Notes under the pieces: generated by a model
What the model was told of the DNA's origin: nothing
Seen by the model: the letters and a program-made list of their open reading frames with translations, nothing else
Database searches by the model: none
Made by a program: the position numbers and the translations under genes
In this document: in pieces, positions 1 to 9,497 of the stretch
Position numbering within the stretch: the first letter of the stretch is position 1
How the letters are laid out: every line of letters starts with the position of its first letter
Assembly: GCA_022759035.1 (NCBI GenBank)
Contig: JAEMQD010000066.1
Location: forward strand, 1-43,248
Direction of reading: 5' to 3'
Length of the DNA: 43,248 nucleotides
Origin: Thiotrichales bacterium
GTDB taxonomy: Bacteria; Pseudomonadota; Gammaproteobacteria; Thiomicrospirales; Thiomicrospiraceae

Positions 1-69
1 GCGTTTTTCAAAACAAATTCGCAACAATTGGTGATTGCCTCGCCACAAACGCCAGTGTTGCTTACATAA
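1..69 (+). CDS. 3' end of an unidentified gene, cut by the window edge
   Basis: An open frame enters from the left edge and ends at TAA 67-69, giving 22 residues ending in SPQTPVLLT. The stop lies five bases before the stop codon of the convergent HIT gene. That tight tail-to-tail packing is typical of this genome, so a real gene end is plausible. The fragment is too short to assign a family, and an open frame of this length can occur by chance. Confidence 0.4.
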   Translation, partial: AFFKTNSQQLVIASPQTPVLLT

Positions 70-74
70 TCTAT

Positions 75-485
75 TTATTGATCAAATTGCGCAATCAGGC
101 GCGATTTGATCATGTTTATTTCGTCTTCTTGCCATGGCGCTGTCGGATTAAACCCCCACACAGGACGCGGCCAAGCATCATCATCTTTACGACGCCCTAC
201 GACATGCCAGTGTAATTGCGATACCACATTTCCAAGAGCGCCAACATTCATTTTATCGAGCGGAAAAAGGGTTAATAATGCGTGAGCACATTGGCTACTT
301 TCATTAAGTAGTTGTGCTTGTTGGTTGGCTGTTAATTGATGTACCTCGCTTAGGTTGGCAATACGTGGCACTAGGATGAGCCACGGGAAATTGCGCACGT
401 TCTCAAGCCTTACTTGGCATAGAGGCAAGTCGTAGATGAAGTGGCTGTCTTGCGCTAAGCGCGAGTCGAGCACAAAATTATGCAT
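75..485 (-). CDS. HIT-family (histidine triad) protein
   Basis: This 136-residue protein belongs to the HIT superfamily of nucleotide-binding hydrolases and transferases. The signature is QLHWHVVGR at residues 90-98, followed by AWPRPVWGF. Together these match the small HIT proteins of pseudomonads, in which the first histidine of the triad is glutamine (Q90) while H92 and H94 remain; H94 is the expected nucleophile. No signal peptide is seen, so it should be cytoplasmic. It is the last gene of the argA-rnt-HIT operon, starting six bases after the rnt stop. The substrate cannot be read from sequence; dinucleoside polyphosphates or nucleoside phosphoramidates are the usual possibilities. Confidence 0.85.
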   Translation of the reverse strand: MHNFVLDSRLAQDSHFIYDLPLCQVRLENVRNFPWLILVPRIANLSEVHQLTANQQAQLLNESSQCAHALLTLFPLDKMNVGALGNVVSQLHWHVVGRRKDDDAWPRPVWGFNPTAPWQEDEINMIKSRLIAQFDQ

Positions 486-491
486 GATAGA

Positions 492-1136
492 TTACTCTTT
501 TTCGTTACGATTTATGGCATCAATCACGGGCAGTGGATAACGATTGAAAATACTGCAAAAAAGTTCGGCCGTTTTTTGTGTGTCGTAGAGTGCGCCGTGC
601 GCTTGTTGATTATCCCATGCCATACCAGAGAACATCGCTGCTTTGGCTAGTACGGTTTGACCATAAACCAATGCACCTAACGTGACACTATCTAAGGTAC
701 TAAATTGATGAAAAGGACATTTTAATTTATGGCGTTCTGCGGCTGCTTTAACAAAAGATAGATCGAAAAAAGCATTGTGACCACATAAAATTGCGCGCGT
801 ACACCCCGTTTCTTTGATGCGTTTATGGATAGGGGCAAAAATCTGCTCTAGCGCTGTTTTTTCATCAATCGCGAGCCTGAGTGGGTTGTGTGGATCATAG
901 CCCAAAAAGTCTTTGGCAGCTTTTTCAATGTTTGCTCCAGGAAAAGGTTGCACATGGGCATGTACGGTTTCGCCAGGAACGAGTAGCCCATCATGATTAA
1001 TATCTAAAATAACGGCAGCGATTTCGAGTAACGCATCGGTTTGATGGTTAAAGCCGCCTGTTTCAACATCCACAACGACAGGTAGAAAGCCGCGAACGCG
1101 ACGAGCAAGCGGGTGTTTTGGAAGTTTAGAACTCAT
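492..1136 (-). CDS. rnt: Ribonuclease T
   Basis: RNase T is a 3'-to-5' exoribonuclease of the DEDDh family that trims the 3' ends of tRNAs and other stable RNAs and takes part in tRNA CCA-end turnover. All catalytic residues are visible: D23 and E25 in VDVETGG, D125 in AFFDLSF, and H180 and D185 in AHGALYDT. The length of 214 residues matches the family (about 215). The ATG at 1134-1136 overlaps the argA stop in an ATGA junction, so the two are almost certainly translationally coupled. RNase T is largely restricted to gammaproteobacteria, which supports the taxonomic reading. Confidence 0.96.
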   Translation of the reverse strand: MSSKLPKHPLARRVRGFLPVVVDVETGGFNHQTDALLEIAAVILDINHDGLLVPGETVHAHVQPFPGANIEKAAKDFLGYDPHNPLRLAIDEKTALEQIFAPIHKRIKETGCTRAILCGHNAFFDLSFVKAAAERHKLKCPFHQFSTLDSVTLGALVYGQTVLAKAAMFSGMAWDNQQAHGALYDTQKTAELFCSIFNRYPLPVIDAINRNEKE

Positions 1137-2443
1137 ACTAGTTTTTTACTAAATACGGCAGAGCGACGCTGAAAATTGTACAGTTGCGCGCGCGCCTGGG
1201 GCAGAGTAGACAGATCGGTTTGTACAAAACCGTGGCGAATAAACCAATGCATGGTTTGTGTCGTTAATAGAAACAAAGACTGAATGCCTTGCTGTTTAGC
1301 GCGACGCTCAATGTCTGCAAGTAACTTAGCACCACGACCACCTCGACGGTAATTGGGGTTAATGGCGAAGGCAGCAAGCTCGGCTGTGTGGTTGTCTGCA
1401 TAGGGGTAGAGTGCTGCACAGCCGATAATAGCGCCATCACGCTCTAAAACGGTGAAATGCTCTATTTCCATTTCAAGTTGTTCTCGGGGGCGTTTAACCA
1501 ATGCGCCTGCTGCTTCTAGGGGCTCAAGTAACGATAAAATGCCGCCGATATCTTCAATGCTTGCTTGACGCACGACGTCATAATCATTTTGATTAATCAT
1601 AATGCCGACACCATCGCGGGTGAACAGTTCGAGCAGCAGTGCGCCGTCTAGGGTGCGATCGAGTAAATGCACACGATCCACTTCTCTTGCCGCTTTAATG
1701 CTGGCATTAAGCAGTGCACGTGTTGCATCTGGCAAGTCAGCTTTGTCGAGCAGTTTCGGCATGTCGTTTGCTGAAAGCTCTGTTGGTAAAGCTGCGCGTG
1801 CGGCAATGAGGTGTTCTGGATCGGTCAGCCATAAAAGCTTGTCTGCTTGTAGCGCAATTGCTGCTTCTACAGCAAGATCAATGCTCGACAAATTAAAAAT
1901 ATCCCCCGTAATCGAGTAGGCTTGTGACGTTAGTAGTACGATATGCCCCATGTTTAACACAGCTTCGATGGGGTCTGTTTCAATGCGACGAACGGTACCT
2001 GTATGTTGAAAGTCGATACCATCAATAATACCTAGTGGTTTTGCCATCACCCAGTTGCCAGATGAGACAAATAGTGGGCGTACAGCGTAGCTTTGTTTAG
2101 CTTGACCACTAGAAAACCAAGATTCAATTTCGACACGCATTTGACCAACAGCTTGTGCAACCGCAGGAAGATGCTCTTTGCGCGTAATGCGTAATCCATT
2201 GTGATATTGACAGTCTAAGCCTTGTGCAGCGAGTTCGGCATCAATAAAAGGTCGAGCGCCTGCAACCAGTACAATGCGCACATCCAAGCTTTGTAAAAGT
2301 GCTAAATCTTGGATAAGTGGTAAGGCGGCATCACCATTTTGTAGTGCCGCGCCATCCAGATAAATAACCACGGTACTATCTCGATGCGCATTGAAATAAG
2401 GCGACGACTGACGAAAAGCGTGAACAAAATCTGGTGGTAACAT
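1133..2443 (-). CDS. argA: N-acetylglutamate synthase (amino-acid N-acetyltransferase)
   Basis: ArgA acetylates glutamate with acetyl-CoA, the first step of arginine synthesis. The 436-residue protein has the classical two-part form: an N-terminal amino-acid-kinase-like domain (about 20-285, with VIYLDGAAL and [14 protein letters not shown], the usual arginine-sensing part) and a C-terminal GNAT domain (about 290-430, with the acetyl-CoA loop [12 protein letters not shown] and the terminal HWFIRHGFV). The length is close to the E. coli enzyme. It leads the argA-rnt-HIT operon and is divergent from ilvD, with a 70-base spacer. No clear ArgR box was found in the spacer, so arginine control probably acts mainly on the enzyme (inference). 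Confidence 0.95.
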   Translation of the reverse strand: MLPPDFVHAFRQSSPYFNAHRDSTVVIYLDGAALQNGDAALPLIQDLALLQSLDVRIVLVAGARPFIDAELAAQGLDCQYHNGLRITRKEHLPAVAQAVGQMRVEIESWFSSGQAKQSYAVRPLFVSSGNWVMAKPLGIIDGIDFQHTGTVRRIETDPIEAVLNMGHIVLLTSQAYSITGDIFNLSSIDLAVEAAIALQADKLLWLTDPEHLIAARAALPTELSANDMPKLLDKADLPDATRALLNASIKAAREVDRVHLLDRTLDGALLLELFTRDGVGIMINQNDYDVVRQASIEDIGGILSLLEPLEAAGALVKRPREQLEMEIEHFTVLERDGAIIGCAALYPYADNHTAELAAFAINPNYRRGGRGAKLLADIERRAKQQGIQSLFLLTTQTMHWFIRHGFVQTDLSTLPQARAQLYNFQRRSAVFSKKLV

Positions 2444-2481
2444 AGGAGCATCTTGTCTCGAAATGTGCGAAAATAGGTTTC

Positions 2482-2487
2482 ATTATA
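2482..2487 (-). promoter_or_regulatory. Candidate -10 box for argA-rnt-HIT
   Basis: The minus strand carries a perfect TATAAT here. A start site about seven bases downstream would leave a leader of roughly 30 bases before the argA ATG at 2443. No good -35 hexamer lies at the right distance, so the call rests on the -10 box and its position alone. Confidence 0.4.
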
Positions 2488-2513
2488 CCGTTTTTTGCTT
2501 TAAGGAACTTGCT

Positions 2514-4382
2514 ATGCCTCAATATCGTTCTCGTACTTCTACTCATGGTCGCAATATGGCTGGCGCGCGTGCATTATGGCGGGCAACTGGAATGGGCGAA
2601 CAAGACTTTGGTAAACCGATTATTGCCATTGCAAACTCATTCACGCAGTTTGTGCCTGGGCATGTGCATTTGAAAGACTTAGGCCAACTTGTGGCACGTG
2701 AAATCGAAGCGGCAGGTGGTGTTGCGAAAGAATTTAATACCATTGCTGTTGATGATGGCATCGCTATGGGACATGATGGCATGCTGTATTCGCTTCCAAG
2801 CCGTGATTTGATTGCAGACAGTATTGAGTATATGGTTAATGCGCATTGTGCGGATGCGCTAATTTGTATTTCTAATTGCGACAAAATCACACCAGGCATG
2901 TTGATGGCTTCGCTACGCTTGAATATTCCGACCATTTTTGTTTCAGGCGGTCCGATGGAAGCTGGCAAGGTTGTGTTGGGTGGTAAAAAAATAAGCATCG
3001 ACTTGGTGGATGCGATGGTTGCTGCTGCAAACAATACGGTATGCGATACCGATGTTGATGCCATTGAACGTTCTGCTTGTCCAACTTGTGGTTCTTGTTC
3101 TGGCATGTTTACCGCTAATTCGATGAACTGTTTAGCGGAAGCATTAGGGTTGGCATTGCCAGGTAATGGCTCGGTGTTAGCTACACACGCTGATCGTAAA
3201 GAACTATTTTTAGAAGCAGGTCGTCGTATTGTTGAGCTAGCACGACGTTATTATGAGCAAAACGATGAAACAGTCTTGCCGCGTAGCATTGCGACTTTTG
3301 ATGCTTTTGAAAATGCTGTTGCATTAGACGTTGCAATGGGCGGGTCGACCAATACAGTGTTGCATCTTTTGGCCGCAGCCCATGAAGCCAAGGTTGAATT
3401 CACTATGGCTGATATTGATCGTATGAGTCGTAAAGTTCCTTGTTTGTCGAAAGTAGCGCCGAATCATCCAGATTATCATATGGAAGATGTGCATCGCGCG
3501 GGTGGCATTATGCGTATTCTTGCCGAGTTAGCGCGCGGTGGGTTATTACACACTCATTGCCATACAGTACATACGCCAACGATGGCAGATGCGATTGCTC
3601 GTTGGGACATTCGCGGCACTAAGGTTGATGAGTCGGTAAAAACGTTTTATAAAGCAGCACCTGGTGGCATTCGCACAACAGAAGCGTTTAGTCAGTCAGC
3701 GCGTTGGCAAACACTGGATGACGATGCAGAAAAAGGGTGTATTCGCTCGGTTGAGCATGCCTATACACAAGATGGTGGGCTAGCTGTTTTGTCCGGTAAT
3801 ATTGCACAACATGGTTGTATTGTTAAAACTGCTGGCGTTGATGAAAGTAACTTCTTCTTTGAAGGTCCAGTTCGTATTTATGAAAGCCAAGATGCTGCAG
3901 TAAAAGGGATTTTGGGTGATGAAGTACAGTCAGGAGAAGTGGTTGTTATTCGTTACGAAGGTCCTAAAGGAGGGCCAGGTATGCAGGAAATGCTTTACCC
4001 AACCTCTTATCTAAAGTCAAAAGGGTTAGGTAAAGCTTGCGCACTTTTGACTGACGGTCGTTTCTCTGGCGGCACTTCTGGATTGTCCATTGGTCATGTA
4101 TCGCCGGAAGCAGCAGAGGGTGGCAATATCGGTTTAGTACAGAATGGTGATATTATTACGATTGATATTCCGAATCGTAGTATTAATGTTAACTTAACCG
4201 ATGCTCAGTTGCAGGCGCGTCGTGAAGCAATGGAAGCGAAAGGCATTCATGCATGGCAACCAGAACACGCGCGTGAACGCACGGTCTCTCCTGCATTACG
4301 TGCCTATGCGGCAATGGCAACAAGTGCTGCTTTTGGTGCGGTGCGTGATGTTAGTCAAATTGAAATGCGGAAAAAGTCTTAA
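2514..4382 (+). CDS. ilvD: Dihydroxy-acid dehydratase
   Basis: IlvD dehydrates 2,3-dihydroxy-3-methylbutanoate and its homologue in valine, leucine and isoleucine synthesis. The frame extends upstream, but I place the start at ATG 2514. The protein then begins [15 protein letters not shown], as in E. coli IlvD, and an AAGGAA ribosome site lies 6-12 bases upstream. The resulting 622 residues fit the family. Iron-sulfur and Mg-site signatures are present: C122-D123-K124 in [11 protein letters not shown] (the lysine is normally carbamylated) and C189/C192/C195 in [17 protein letters not shown]. The enzyme is cytoplasmic and oxygen-sensitive. It is followed 33 bases later by a TerB-like gene, with no terminator between. 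Confidence 0.97.
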   Translation: MPQYRSRTSTHGRNMAGARALWRATGMGEQDFGKPIIAIANSFTQFVPGHVHLKDLGQLVAREIEAAGGVAKEFNTIAVDDGIAMGHDGMLYSLPSRDLIADSIEYMVNAHCADALICISNCDKITPGMLMASLRLNIPTIFVSGGPMEAGKVVLGGKKISIDLVDAMVAAANNTVCDTDVDAIERSACPTCGSCSGMFTANSMNCLAEALGLALPGNGSVLATHADRKELFLEAGRRIVELARRYYEQNDETVLPRSIATFDAFENAVALDVAMGGSTNTVLHLLAAAHEAKVEFTMADIDRMSRKVPCLSKVAPNHPDYHMEDVHRAGGIMRILAELARGGLLHTHCHTVHTPTMADAIARWDIRGTKVDESVKTFYKAAPGGIRTTEAFSQSARWQTLDDDAEKGCIRSVEHAYTQDGGLAVLSGNIAQHGCIVKTAGVDESNFFFEGPVRIYESQDAAVKGILGDEVQSGEVVVIRYEGPKGGPGMQEMLYPTSYLKSKGLGKACALLTDGRFSGGTSGLSIGHVSPEAAEGGNIGLVQNGDIITIDIPNRSINVNLTDAQLQARREAMEAKGIHAWQPEHARERTVSPALRAYAAMATSAAFGAVRDVSQIEMRKKS

Positions 4383-4415
4383 TCGTACAGCTTCAACAGG
4401 GAGAGGATACTAGTT

Positions 4416-4871
4416 ATGCGTTTACATCAGTTTGCTGTATCGGGTTTCGCGTATAAATTAACACAGACGCAGCGTGAAGCATTGTTACAACTGCTCGTAC
4501 AAATGGCGGGTGTGGATTATGAAATTTCAGTAGAAGAAGAGGCGTTTTTGGTTGAGTGGGCAACAGAATGGCAATTGCCTTTAGACATAACCCCCGAGTC
4601 TCCTGTGGATGATGCAACGCTATTGGCACACTTTCAAGACTTTTCCGCTAAGATCATTGCCTTGCAAGAAATGGTGAAGTTGGGCTATCAGGATGGTCAT
4701 TTTGGTGATGAAGAACGTGCTAAAGTACAAGCGGCATCGCTACGTTTAGGTATTCATAATCCGCAAGTTGTTGGTGACATTAATCGCTGGGTAAGGAAGT
4801 GGTACGATTGGCATTATGCGGGCGAGCAAATGCTTGCCAATGAAAGCTGGACAATGGTTGCTAACGATTAA
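4416..4871 (+). CDS. TerB-like (tellurite-resistance TerB superfamily) protein
   Basis: This is a 151-residue, largely helical, acidic protein without signal peptide or membrane segment. The pattern LLVQMAGVDYEISVEEEAFL followed by about 65 residues and GYQDGHFGDEERAKVQA is the usual TerB-fold layout: two helical repeats with D/E-rich loops that may bind metal. Homologues occur widely as single-domain proteins of unknown role, so a tellurite phenotype should not be assumed. A GGAGAGGA ribosome site precedes ATG 4416. It probably shares the ilvD transcript and is closed by the terminator at 4892. Confidence 0.7.
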   Translation: MRLHQFAVSGFAYKLTQTQREALLQLLVQMAGVDYEISVEEEAFLVEWATEWQLPLDITPESPVDDATLLAHFQDFSAKIIALQEMVKLGYQDGHFGDEERAKVQAASLRLGIHNPQVVGDINRWVRKWYDWHYAGEQMLANESWTMVAND

Positions 4872-4891
4872 TTGTTTTTCAGCCAATAATA

Positions 4892-4918
4892 AAAAGCCAA
4901 ACGATTTGTTTGGCTTTT
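4892..4918. terminator. Bidirectional rho-independent terminator
   Basis: An 11-bp perfect stem (AAAAGCCAAAC / GTTTGGCTTTT) with a five-base loop is flanked by an A run on one side and a T run on the other. It therefore works in both directions. It sits between the convergent TerB-like gene (plus) and YjfB-like gene (minus) and can end both transcripts. Confidence 0.9.
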
Positions 4919-4930
4919 TTATTGCGCACG

Positions 4931-5137
4931 TTATGCGCTGACATCAATATTTTGTCCGAGATTAGGCGGATTGTTGACAGTTGTGCTGCTAGTTTCGGTT
5001 TGCGGTAATGCTGCGCCAATTAACGTTAACGCCGCCTGAGCATTCATATCGATTGCTTTCTTAAATAGACTAACCTGAATTTGCTGCATGGTTGCTGTTT
5101 GTTGTTGGTCTATCATGCTTGATGTATTGATTTCCAT
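4931..5137 (-). CDS. YjfB-like putative motility protein
   Basis: A 68-residue protein resembling the YjfB_motility family (named after B. subtilis YjfB). It has the short amphipathic middle QVSLFKKAIDMNAQAALTLI and the family-like tail NPPNLGQNIDVSA. I choose ATG 5135-5137 because an AAAGGGAG ribosome site lies eight bases upstream; the in-frame GTG nine bases earlier abuts that site and cannot use it. There is no signal peptide or membrane segment. The biochemical role is unknown in the family. A sequence matching a sigma-28 flagellar promoter lies just upstream (5184-5210), which supports expression with the flagellar/chemotaxis regulon. It stands alone, with terminators on both sides. Confidence 0.8.
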   Translation of the reverse strand: MEINTSSMIDQQQTATMQQIQVSLFKKAIDMNAQAALTLIGAALPQTETSSTTVNNPPNLGQNIDVSA

Positions 5138-5183
5138 CTCAGCCACTCCCTTTGATCATTGATATTATTAGTGTCTCTAAGTG

Positions 5184-5210
5184 GTATCGGCATCTTACTT
5201 ATTTTCTTGA
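5184..5210 (-). promoter_or_regulatory. Candidate sigma-28 (FliA) promoter of the YjfB-like gene
   Basis: Read on the minus strand, TCAA (5207-5210) is followed after exactly 15 bases by GCCGATAC (5184-5191). The enterobacterial sigma-28 consensus is TAAA-N15-GCCGATAA, so seven of eight -10 positions and three of four -35 positions match with correct spacing. The expected start near 5177 leaves a leader of about 40 bases to ATG 5137. Confidence 0.7.
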
Positions 5211-5220
5211 ATATTAGGCA

Positions 5221-5248
5221 TAAAAAAACCGCAGCATGACGCTGCGGT
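5221..5248 (-). terminator. Rho-independent terminator of the glycine-zipper lipoprotein gene
   Basis: On the minus strand an eight-bp stem ACCGCAGC / GCTGCGGT with a five-base loop is followed by seven T residues. It lies about 50 bases beyond the lipoprotein stop codon and insulates the YjfB-like gene from read-through. Confidence 0.9.
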
Positions 5249-5282
5249 ATATTGCACGATAGTTTTATTTATGCGAACAAGT

Positions 5283-5301
5283 GATCGTGTTTAGCACGAT
5301 C
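5283..5301 (-). other. Perfect 7-bp hairpin at the lipoprotein stop codon
   Basis: GATCGTG (5283-5289) and CACGATC (5295-5301) form a perfect inverted repeat with a five-base loop that includes two bases of the stop codon of the 5300-5752 gene. No T run follows, so it is not a terminator by itself; the real terminator is about 35 bases further on. It could stabilise the mRNA 3' end (inference). Confidence 0.5.
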
Positions 5302-5752
5302 AAGAGCGCACTTTCCATGCGCCGTTGCTTTGTTGACACGCAGCGCCCTTATCGTAAATGGTTTTTTGACCTTCTTGTAACGTAGTTTCAAAATCACGAC
5401 ATACCTGGTTATTTACTTTATAAGTATGTGTTGGTTTGACAACCAAATTAGAGTCTGGTTCAGCACGCATAAATTGATATGGCTGGTTATCTGGTGCTTT
5501 GTTTAGCGTATAGCTCACACGAGAGCGATCTGTGCTATCCAAGCCGCGACCAAAGTAGCTGCCGACAAAGGCACCCGCAGCACCACCGCCAGCGATCGTG
5601 TACCAAGCGCTATTGCCGAATACGACAGGAGCAATAGCAGCACCAACAAGCGCGCCGCCAACAATGCCCATATCTTGTTTTGTCATGTTGCAACCGCTTA
5701 GTGTTGATAAAGCCAAGCCAGCAGTTGCCACGAAAGTCGTTAATTTACGCAT
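5300..5752 (-). CDS. Glycine-zipper outer-membrane lipoprotein (17 kDa surface antigen-like)
   Basis: This 150-residue precursor has a lipoprotein signal peptide with the lipobox LSGC (C21 becomes the lipidated N-terminus). A glycine-rich double hydrophobic segment follows (about 28-66, IVGGALVGAAIAPVVFG then GGGAAGAFVGSYFGRGLD), typical of the glycine-zipper 2TM family. The C-terminal half (about 85-150) holds two cysteines, in NQVCRDFET and GAACQQ, that could pair in the periplasm. ATG 5752 is chosen because GAGGAG lies eight bases upstream; the earlier in-frame GTG falls inside that ribosome site. Lgt, encoded at 16242, would lipidate it. The precise role is unknown; proteins of this kind usually contribute to outer-membrane integrity. 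Confidence 0.8.
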   Translation of the reverse strand: MRKLTTFVATAGLALSTLSGCNMTKQDMGIVGGALVGAAIAPVVFGNSAWYTIAGGGAAGAFVGSYFGRGLDSTDRSRVSYTLNKAPDNQPYQFMRAEPDSNLVVKPTHTYKVNNQVCRDFETTLQEGQKTIYDKGAACQQSNGAWKVRS

Positions 5753-5769
5753 TATGTTTCTCCTCACAA

Positions 5770-5784
5770 AATGTAATTTACATT
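5770..5784. promoter_or_regulatory. Perfect palindrome upstream of the lipoprotein gene, candidate operator
   Basis: AATGTAA-T-TTACATT is a perfect 7-1-7 inverted repeat. It lies immediately upstream of the GAGGAG ribosome site of the 5300-5752 gene. It may be a protein-binding site or a short hairpin in the leader; AT-rich palindromes of this length also arise by chance. Confidence 0.35.
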
Positions 5785-5848
5785 AGTGTTAAAGCATAAT
5801 TCGTGCCATTTTTAATAGCTATCGTTTTTTCTGTGCGTGTTTTCTGGC

Positions 5849-6628
5849 TTAAATTTGATTCCAGCCTTTACGACGTGGTGCACGTGCAAAGCGACCAATC
5901 AACCAACCGATGAAAAGAATACCTGCACCCACCATAACCCATGCGCGCTGGTTTTTGCCTTCTACGTCGGCAGCTTCTTGTTCTAAAATGCTATTGCGTT
6001 GGCGTAGCGCTTCTACTTCAGATTTTAAACGGCGGTTATCTTCATTAATCATTAGCGTTTGTGTTGATACCGTTTTAACGTAGTCCAATTCTTGTTTTAG
6101 TTCATAATTGTCTTTACGGAGTGTTCCAACTTCTGCTTCTGCTGTGGTTGCTCTGTTTTTTAGTGTATCCATCTCTGTTTTTAGCGTTTGCGATGCTTGC
6201 ATCGCTTCGAGCGACTGGCGTTGCGCGCCCTCTAGTTGCTGGCTGGCTACAGGGGTATCTTGAATATAGCGCTTAGGTAAATATCCTTTTATTTCACCTG
6301 CTGTTACTAAGGCCCAGCCATCAGAGGTAACGCCAATTTGGGTAATCTCAAAACCTGGACGTACCACCTTAACCACACGACATTTTTCGCTTGGACAAGA
6401 GCGTAGCGGTGTTTCTAAGCGATCAGACACCCATTGTTTAGCGGCGGGTACTTCTTTGACATCCCAGGTTGTTTTTTTAGCATTGGCATTGTTTGTATTG
6501 GTAGTACTTGCTTCGGTTGTGCTTGTATCAACAGCAGCGCTCGTTGCTGATGTGTCATCTTGTGCGTAGGTGGTTAAGTTGACGCTAGCAACAAGGAGGG
6601 TTAATGGAATGAGTTTAGAGCGCTGCAT
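5849..6628 (-). CDS. YgiM-type SH3-domain/coiled-coil membrane protein (TIGR04211-like)
   Basis: This 259-residue envelope protein has a signal peptide (1-22, cleavage after TYA), a low-complexity Thr/Ala/Asn linker (23-52), a bacterial SH3-like domain (about 58-120, with [22 protein letters not shown] and [19 protein letters not shown]), a long coiled coil (about 130-225), a C-terminal membrane helix ([19 protein letters not shown]) and a short basic cytoplasmic tail. This order is that of E. coli YgiM. The function is not established; binding to cell-wall material is suggested by the SH3 fold only. Its ATG overlaps the valS end by 14 bases, so it is the distal gene of the pepA-holC-valS transcript. 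Confidence 0.85.
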   Translation of the reverse strand: MQRSKLIPLTLLVASVNLTTYAQDDTSATSAAVDTSTTEASTTNTNNANAKKTTWDVKEVPAAKQWVSDRLETPLRSCPSEKCRVVKVVRPGFEITQIGVTSDGWALVTAGEIKGYLPKRYIQDTPVASQQLEGAQRQSLEAMQASQTLKTEMDTLKNRATTAEAEVGTLRKDNYELKQELDYVKTVSTQTLMINEDNRRLKSEVEALRQRNSILEQEAADVEGKNQRAWVMVGAGILFIGWLIGRFARAPRRKGWNQI

Positions 6629-9410
6629 GTTGTTTCTCCAAATTTGCTTTTGCTGTTTGTAGTTCAGTTAACCGTGCTTTTTCTTTTTCAACAAGCGCTG
6701 CTGGCGCCTTGTCGACAAAGGAAGCATTTGAAAGTTTGCTATCTAATTTTTCTATTTCGACTGAAATTTTGCCAATTTCTTTTTGTAGGCGTGCTTTTTC
6801 TGCTTCAAAGTCGATTAATCCAGCCATCGGTAAAAAGAGTTTTAGGTTGCCACCAACAATCGCCACAGCTGCTTGAGATGGGTCTTTATTTTCAATACTA
6901 ATCTGTTCCACCTTGGTTAGGAAGCGTAGGTAAGAAGCAAAGTCGTTCAGGCGTTGACGGTCTTGTTCTGTCGCATCAACAGCGATTAAGTTAATCGGTT
7001 TGCTTGGTGCAACGTTTAAGTCATTGCGCAGGCGACGTACTGCCAAAATGGTTTCTTTTAGCCACGCGATATTGCCGAGGGCAATTGGGCAAATGCCTGA
7101 AGCGCGAGGAACAGGGAATGCCTGATTGCTAATGCTGGCGCCAGTTTTACCAGCTAGCGGAGCGACACGTTGCCAAATTTCTTCGGTAATAAAAGGCATA
7201 ATGGGGTGCATAAGGCGTAAGGTTGCTTCCAGCACGCGCACTAATGTTTTGCGTGCGGCACGTTTTTGTGCTTCGCTACTATCGGCATTATTTAAGATGG
7301 GTTTAGTTAGTTCTAAATACCAGTCGCAATAGTCCGACCAGAAGAAGTCGTATACTTCTTGTGATAATAGGTCTAAACGGTACTGTTCAAAGTGACGAAT
7401 GACTTCGCTTTCTGTTTGTTGCAAGCGAGAAATAATCCATTTGTCAGCTTGACTATAGTCACAGTCCTCGTTATTTAAGCCCGTATCTTGCCCTTCGGTA
7501 TTCATCAATACGTAACGCGTTGCATTCCATAATTTGTTGCAAAAGTTACGGTAGCCTTCGCAGCGTTTTTGGTCGAAGCGGATATCACGTCCATTACTGG
7601 CCAATGAGGCGAAAGTAAAACGAAGTGCATCGGTACCATAAGCTGGGATGCCGCCTTCAAATTCTTTACGCGTTTTGGCTTCGATCTTTTTGGCCATTTC
7701 TGGTTGCATTAACCCCGTAGTACGTTTGGCAACCAATGCATCTAAGGTAATGCCGTCGATCAGATCAATTGGATCGAGGACATTGCCTTTTGACTTGGAC
7801 ATTTTTTGACCTTCAGCATCGCGTACCAAGCCGTGTACATAAACCGTTTTGAAAGGGACATCTTTGGCAAAATACAAGCCAAACATAACCATGCGGGCAA
7901 CCCAGAAGAAAATAATATCAAAGCCAGTTACTAAGGTGCTTGTCGGGTAAAAGTCTTTTAAGTCTGCGGTTTGGTTTGGCCAACCTAAGGTGCTAAATGG
8001 CCAAAGGGCAGAAGAGAACCAAGTGTCAAGGACATCGGTATCTTGGTGTAGTTCAAGATGTACGGGAAGGTTGTATTTGCTTCGGGCTTCTGTTTCTGTG
8101 CGCGCGACGTAAATATTGCCGTTGTCGTCATACCAGGCAGGGATGCGATGCCCCCACCAGATTTGACGAGAGATACACCAGTCTTGGATGTTATTTAGCC
8201 ATTGGTTGTAGGTGTTAGACCAGTTTTCTGGCACAAACTTAACGCGACCATCGGCAACACAGGCAAGTGCTGGATCGGTGATTGCTGCTTTACCACCGAT
8301 ACGACCATCAGCTTGGGTTTCGCGGGTTAGATCAACAAACCATTGGTCGGTGAGCATAGGCTCAATCACTGATTGTGTACGATCGCCTCGCGGTACCATG
8401 AGGGTGTGTGGTTTAATTTCAACCAATAAACCTAATGCATCAAGGTCGGCAACAATGCGCTTGCGTGCGTCAAAGCGATCTAATCCACGATAGGCATTTG
8501 GTGCATCGTCGCTAATGTGGGCGGTTGGTGTTAGTATGGTAATCATCGGTAAGCTATGTCGTTGCCCAATCGCATAGTCATTAAAGTCGTGTGCCGGGGT
8601 GATTTTTACACAGCCTGTACCAAAAGCTGGGTCGACATAACTATCAGCGATAATCGGAATTTCACGACCCACTAATGGTAAGGTAATGGTTTTACCAATA
8701 AAGTGCGCATAGCGTTCATCTTCTGGATTAACGGCAACGGCAGTATCACCAAGCATGGTTTCTGGGCGCGTTGTCGCAACAACCAAACTCCCCGAACCAT
8801 CCGTTAATGGATAGCGGAAGAGCCACATATTACCTTGTTCTTCCTCGCTAATGACTTCAAGGTCAGAAACAGCCGTTTGTAGGACAGGATCCCAGTTGAC
8901 TAGGCGCTTACCACGATAAATGAGTCCATCATCGTATAAGCGTACAAAAACTTCCTTAACAGCGTCGGATAGACCATCATCCATCGTAAAACGTTCGCGA
9001 GACCAATCGCAGCTGGCACCTAAGCGACGCATTTGACGCGTAATTGTGCCGCCAGATTCTGCTTTCCATTCCCAGACTTTTTCTAAAAAGGCTTCGCGTC
9101 CTAAGTCGTGACGGCTGGTTCCCGCAGCGGCAAGTTGGCGCTCAACGACCATTTGCGTTGCAATACCTGCATGATCCGTGCCTGGTTGCCATAAAGTGCG
9201 TTTTCCAGTCATGCGATGGTAGCGAATGAGTGCATCCATAATGGTATCTTGAAATGCATGGCCCATATGTAGGCTGCCCGTTACATTTGGCGGAGGCAAC
9301 ATGACACAATAGGTTTGGTCACCGTTTTGTGCAGCTTGAAAGTGGCCGTTGTTTTCCCAGATTGGGTACCATTTGCCTTCAATGGCGGTTGGGTCGTAAT
9401 GCTTGTCCAT
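6615..9410 (-). CDS. valS: Valine--tRNA ligase
   Basis: ValRS charges tRNA-Val and edits mischarged threonine. The class I signatures are both present: HMGH at 48-51 ([11 protein letters not shown]) and KMSKS at 536-540. The CP1 editing insertion spans about 190-340, with [10 protein letters not shown] and [15 protein letters not shown]. The anticodon-binding region follows, and the protein ends in the typical C-terminal tRNA-binding coiled coil (about 865-931). The length of 931 residues is normal (E. coli 951). It lies 87 bases after holC and has its own promoter-like sequence at 9445-9453, so it can be transcribed both with and independently of pepA-holC. Confidence 0.98.
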   Translation of the reverse strand: MDKHYDPTAIEGKWYPIWENNGHFQAAQNGDQTYCVMLPPPNVTGSLHMGHAFQDTIMDALIRYHRMTGKRTLWQPGTDHAGIATQMVVERQLAAAGTSRHDLGREAFLEKVWEWKAESGGTITRQMRRLGASCDWSRERFTMDDGLSDAVKEVFVRLYDDGLIYRGKRLVNWDPVLQTAVSDLEVISEEEQGNMWLFRYPLTDGSGSLVVATTRPETMLGDTAVAVNPEDERYAHFIGKTITLPLVGREIPIIADSYVDPAFGTGCVKITPAHDFNDYAIGQRHSLPMITILTPTAHISDDAPNAYRGLDRFDARKRIVADLDALGLLVEIKPHTLMVPRGDRTQSVIEPMLTDQWFVDLTRETQADGRIGGKAAITDPALACVADGRVKFVPENWSNTYNQWLNNIQDWCISRQIWWGHRIPAWYDDNGNIYVARTETEARSKYNLPVHLELHQDTDVLDTWFSSALWPFSTLGWPNQTADLKDFYPTSTLVTGFDIIFFWVARMVMFGLYFAKDVPFKTVYVHGLVRDAEGQKMSKSKGNVLDPIDLIDGITLDALVAKRTTGLMQPEMAKKIEAKTRKEFEGGIPAYGTDALRFTFASLASNGRDIRFDQKRCEGYRNFCNKLWNATRYVLMNTEGQDTGLNNEDCDYSQADKWIISRLQQTESEVIRHFEQYRLDLLSQEVYDFFWSDYCDWYLELTKPILNNADSSEAQKRAARKTLVRVLEATLRLMHPIMPFITEEIWQRVAPLAGKTGASISNQAFPVPRASGICPIALGNIAWLKETILAVRRLRNDLNVAPSKPINLIAVDATEQDRQRLNDFASYLRFLTKVEQISIENKDPSQAAVAIVGGNLKLFLPMAGLIDFEAEKARLQKEIGKISVEIEKLDSKLSNASFVDKAPAALVEKEKARLTELQTAKANLEKQHAAL

Positions 9411-9444
9411 GCGTGTTCAAATTTGTAATTAGATAAATAGCGTC

Positions 9445-9453
9445 ATTATAACA
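9445..9453 (-). promoter_or_regulatory. Candidate extended -10 promoter of valS
   Basis: The minus strand reads TGTTATAAT, which is a perfect TATAAT with the TGn extension that reduces dependence on a -35 box. No good -35 is visible. The predicted start lies about 28 bases before the valS ATG at 9410. Confidence 0.55.
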
Positions 9454-9497
9454 TGGAGAAAGGCGCCTCTTGGTGCATTTGCTGCCTTGAATTGGCC

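Noticed and set aside
75-485. Loss of the first histidine of the HIT triad as a sign of an inactive protein
   Set aside because: Gln at that position is shared by the pseudomonad-type family, and the nucleophilic histidine is kept.
2463-2513. Upstream extension of ilvD beginning MCENRFHY
   Set aside because: Family proteins begin MPxYRS, and the ribosome site AAGGAA sits just before ATG 2514.
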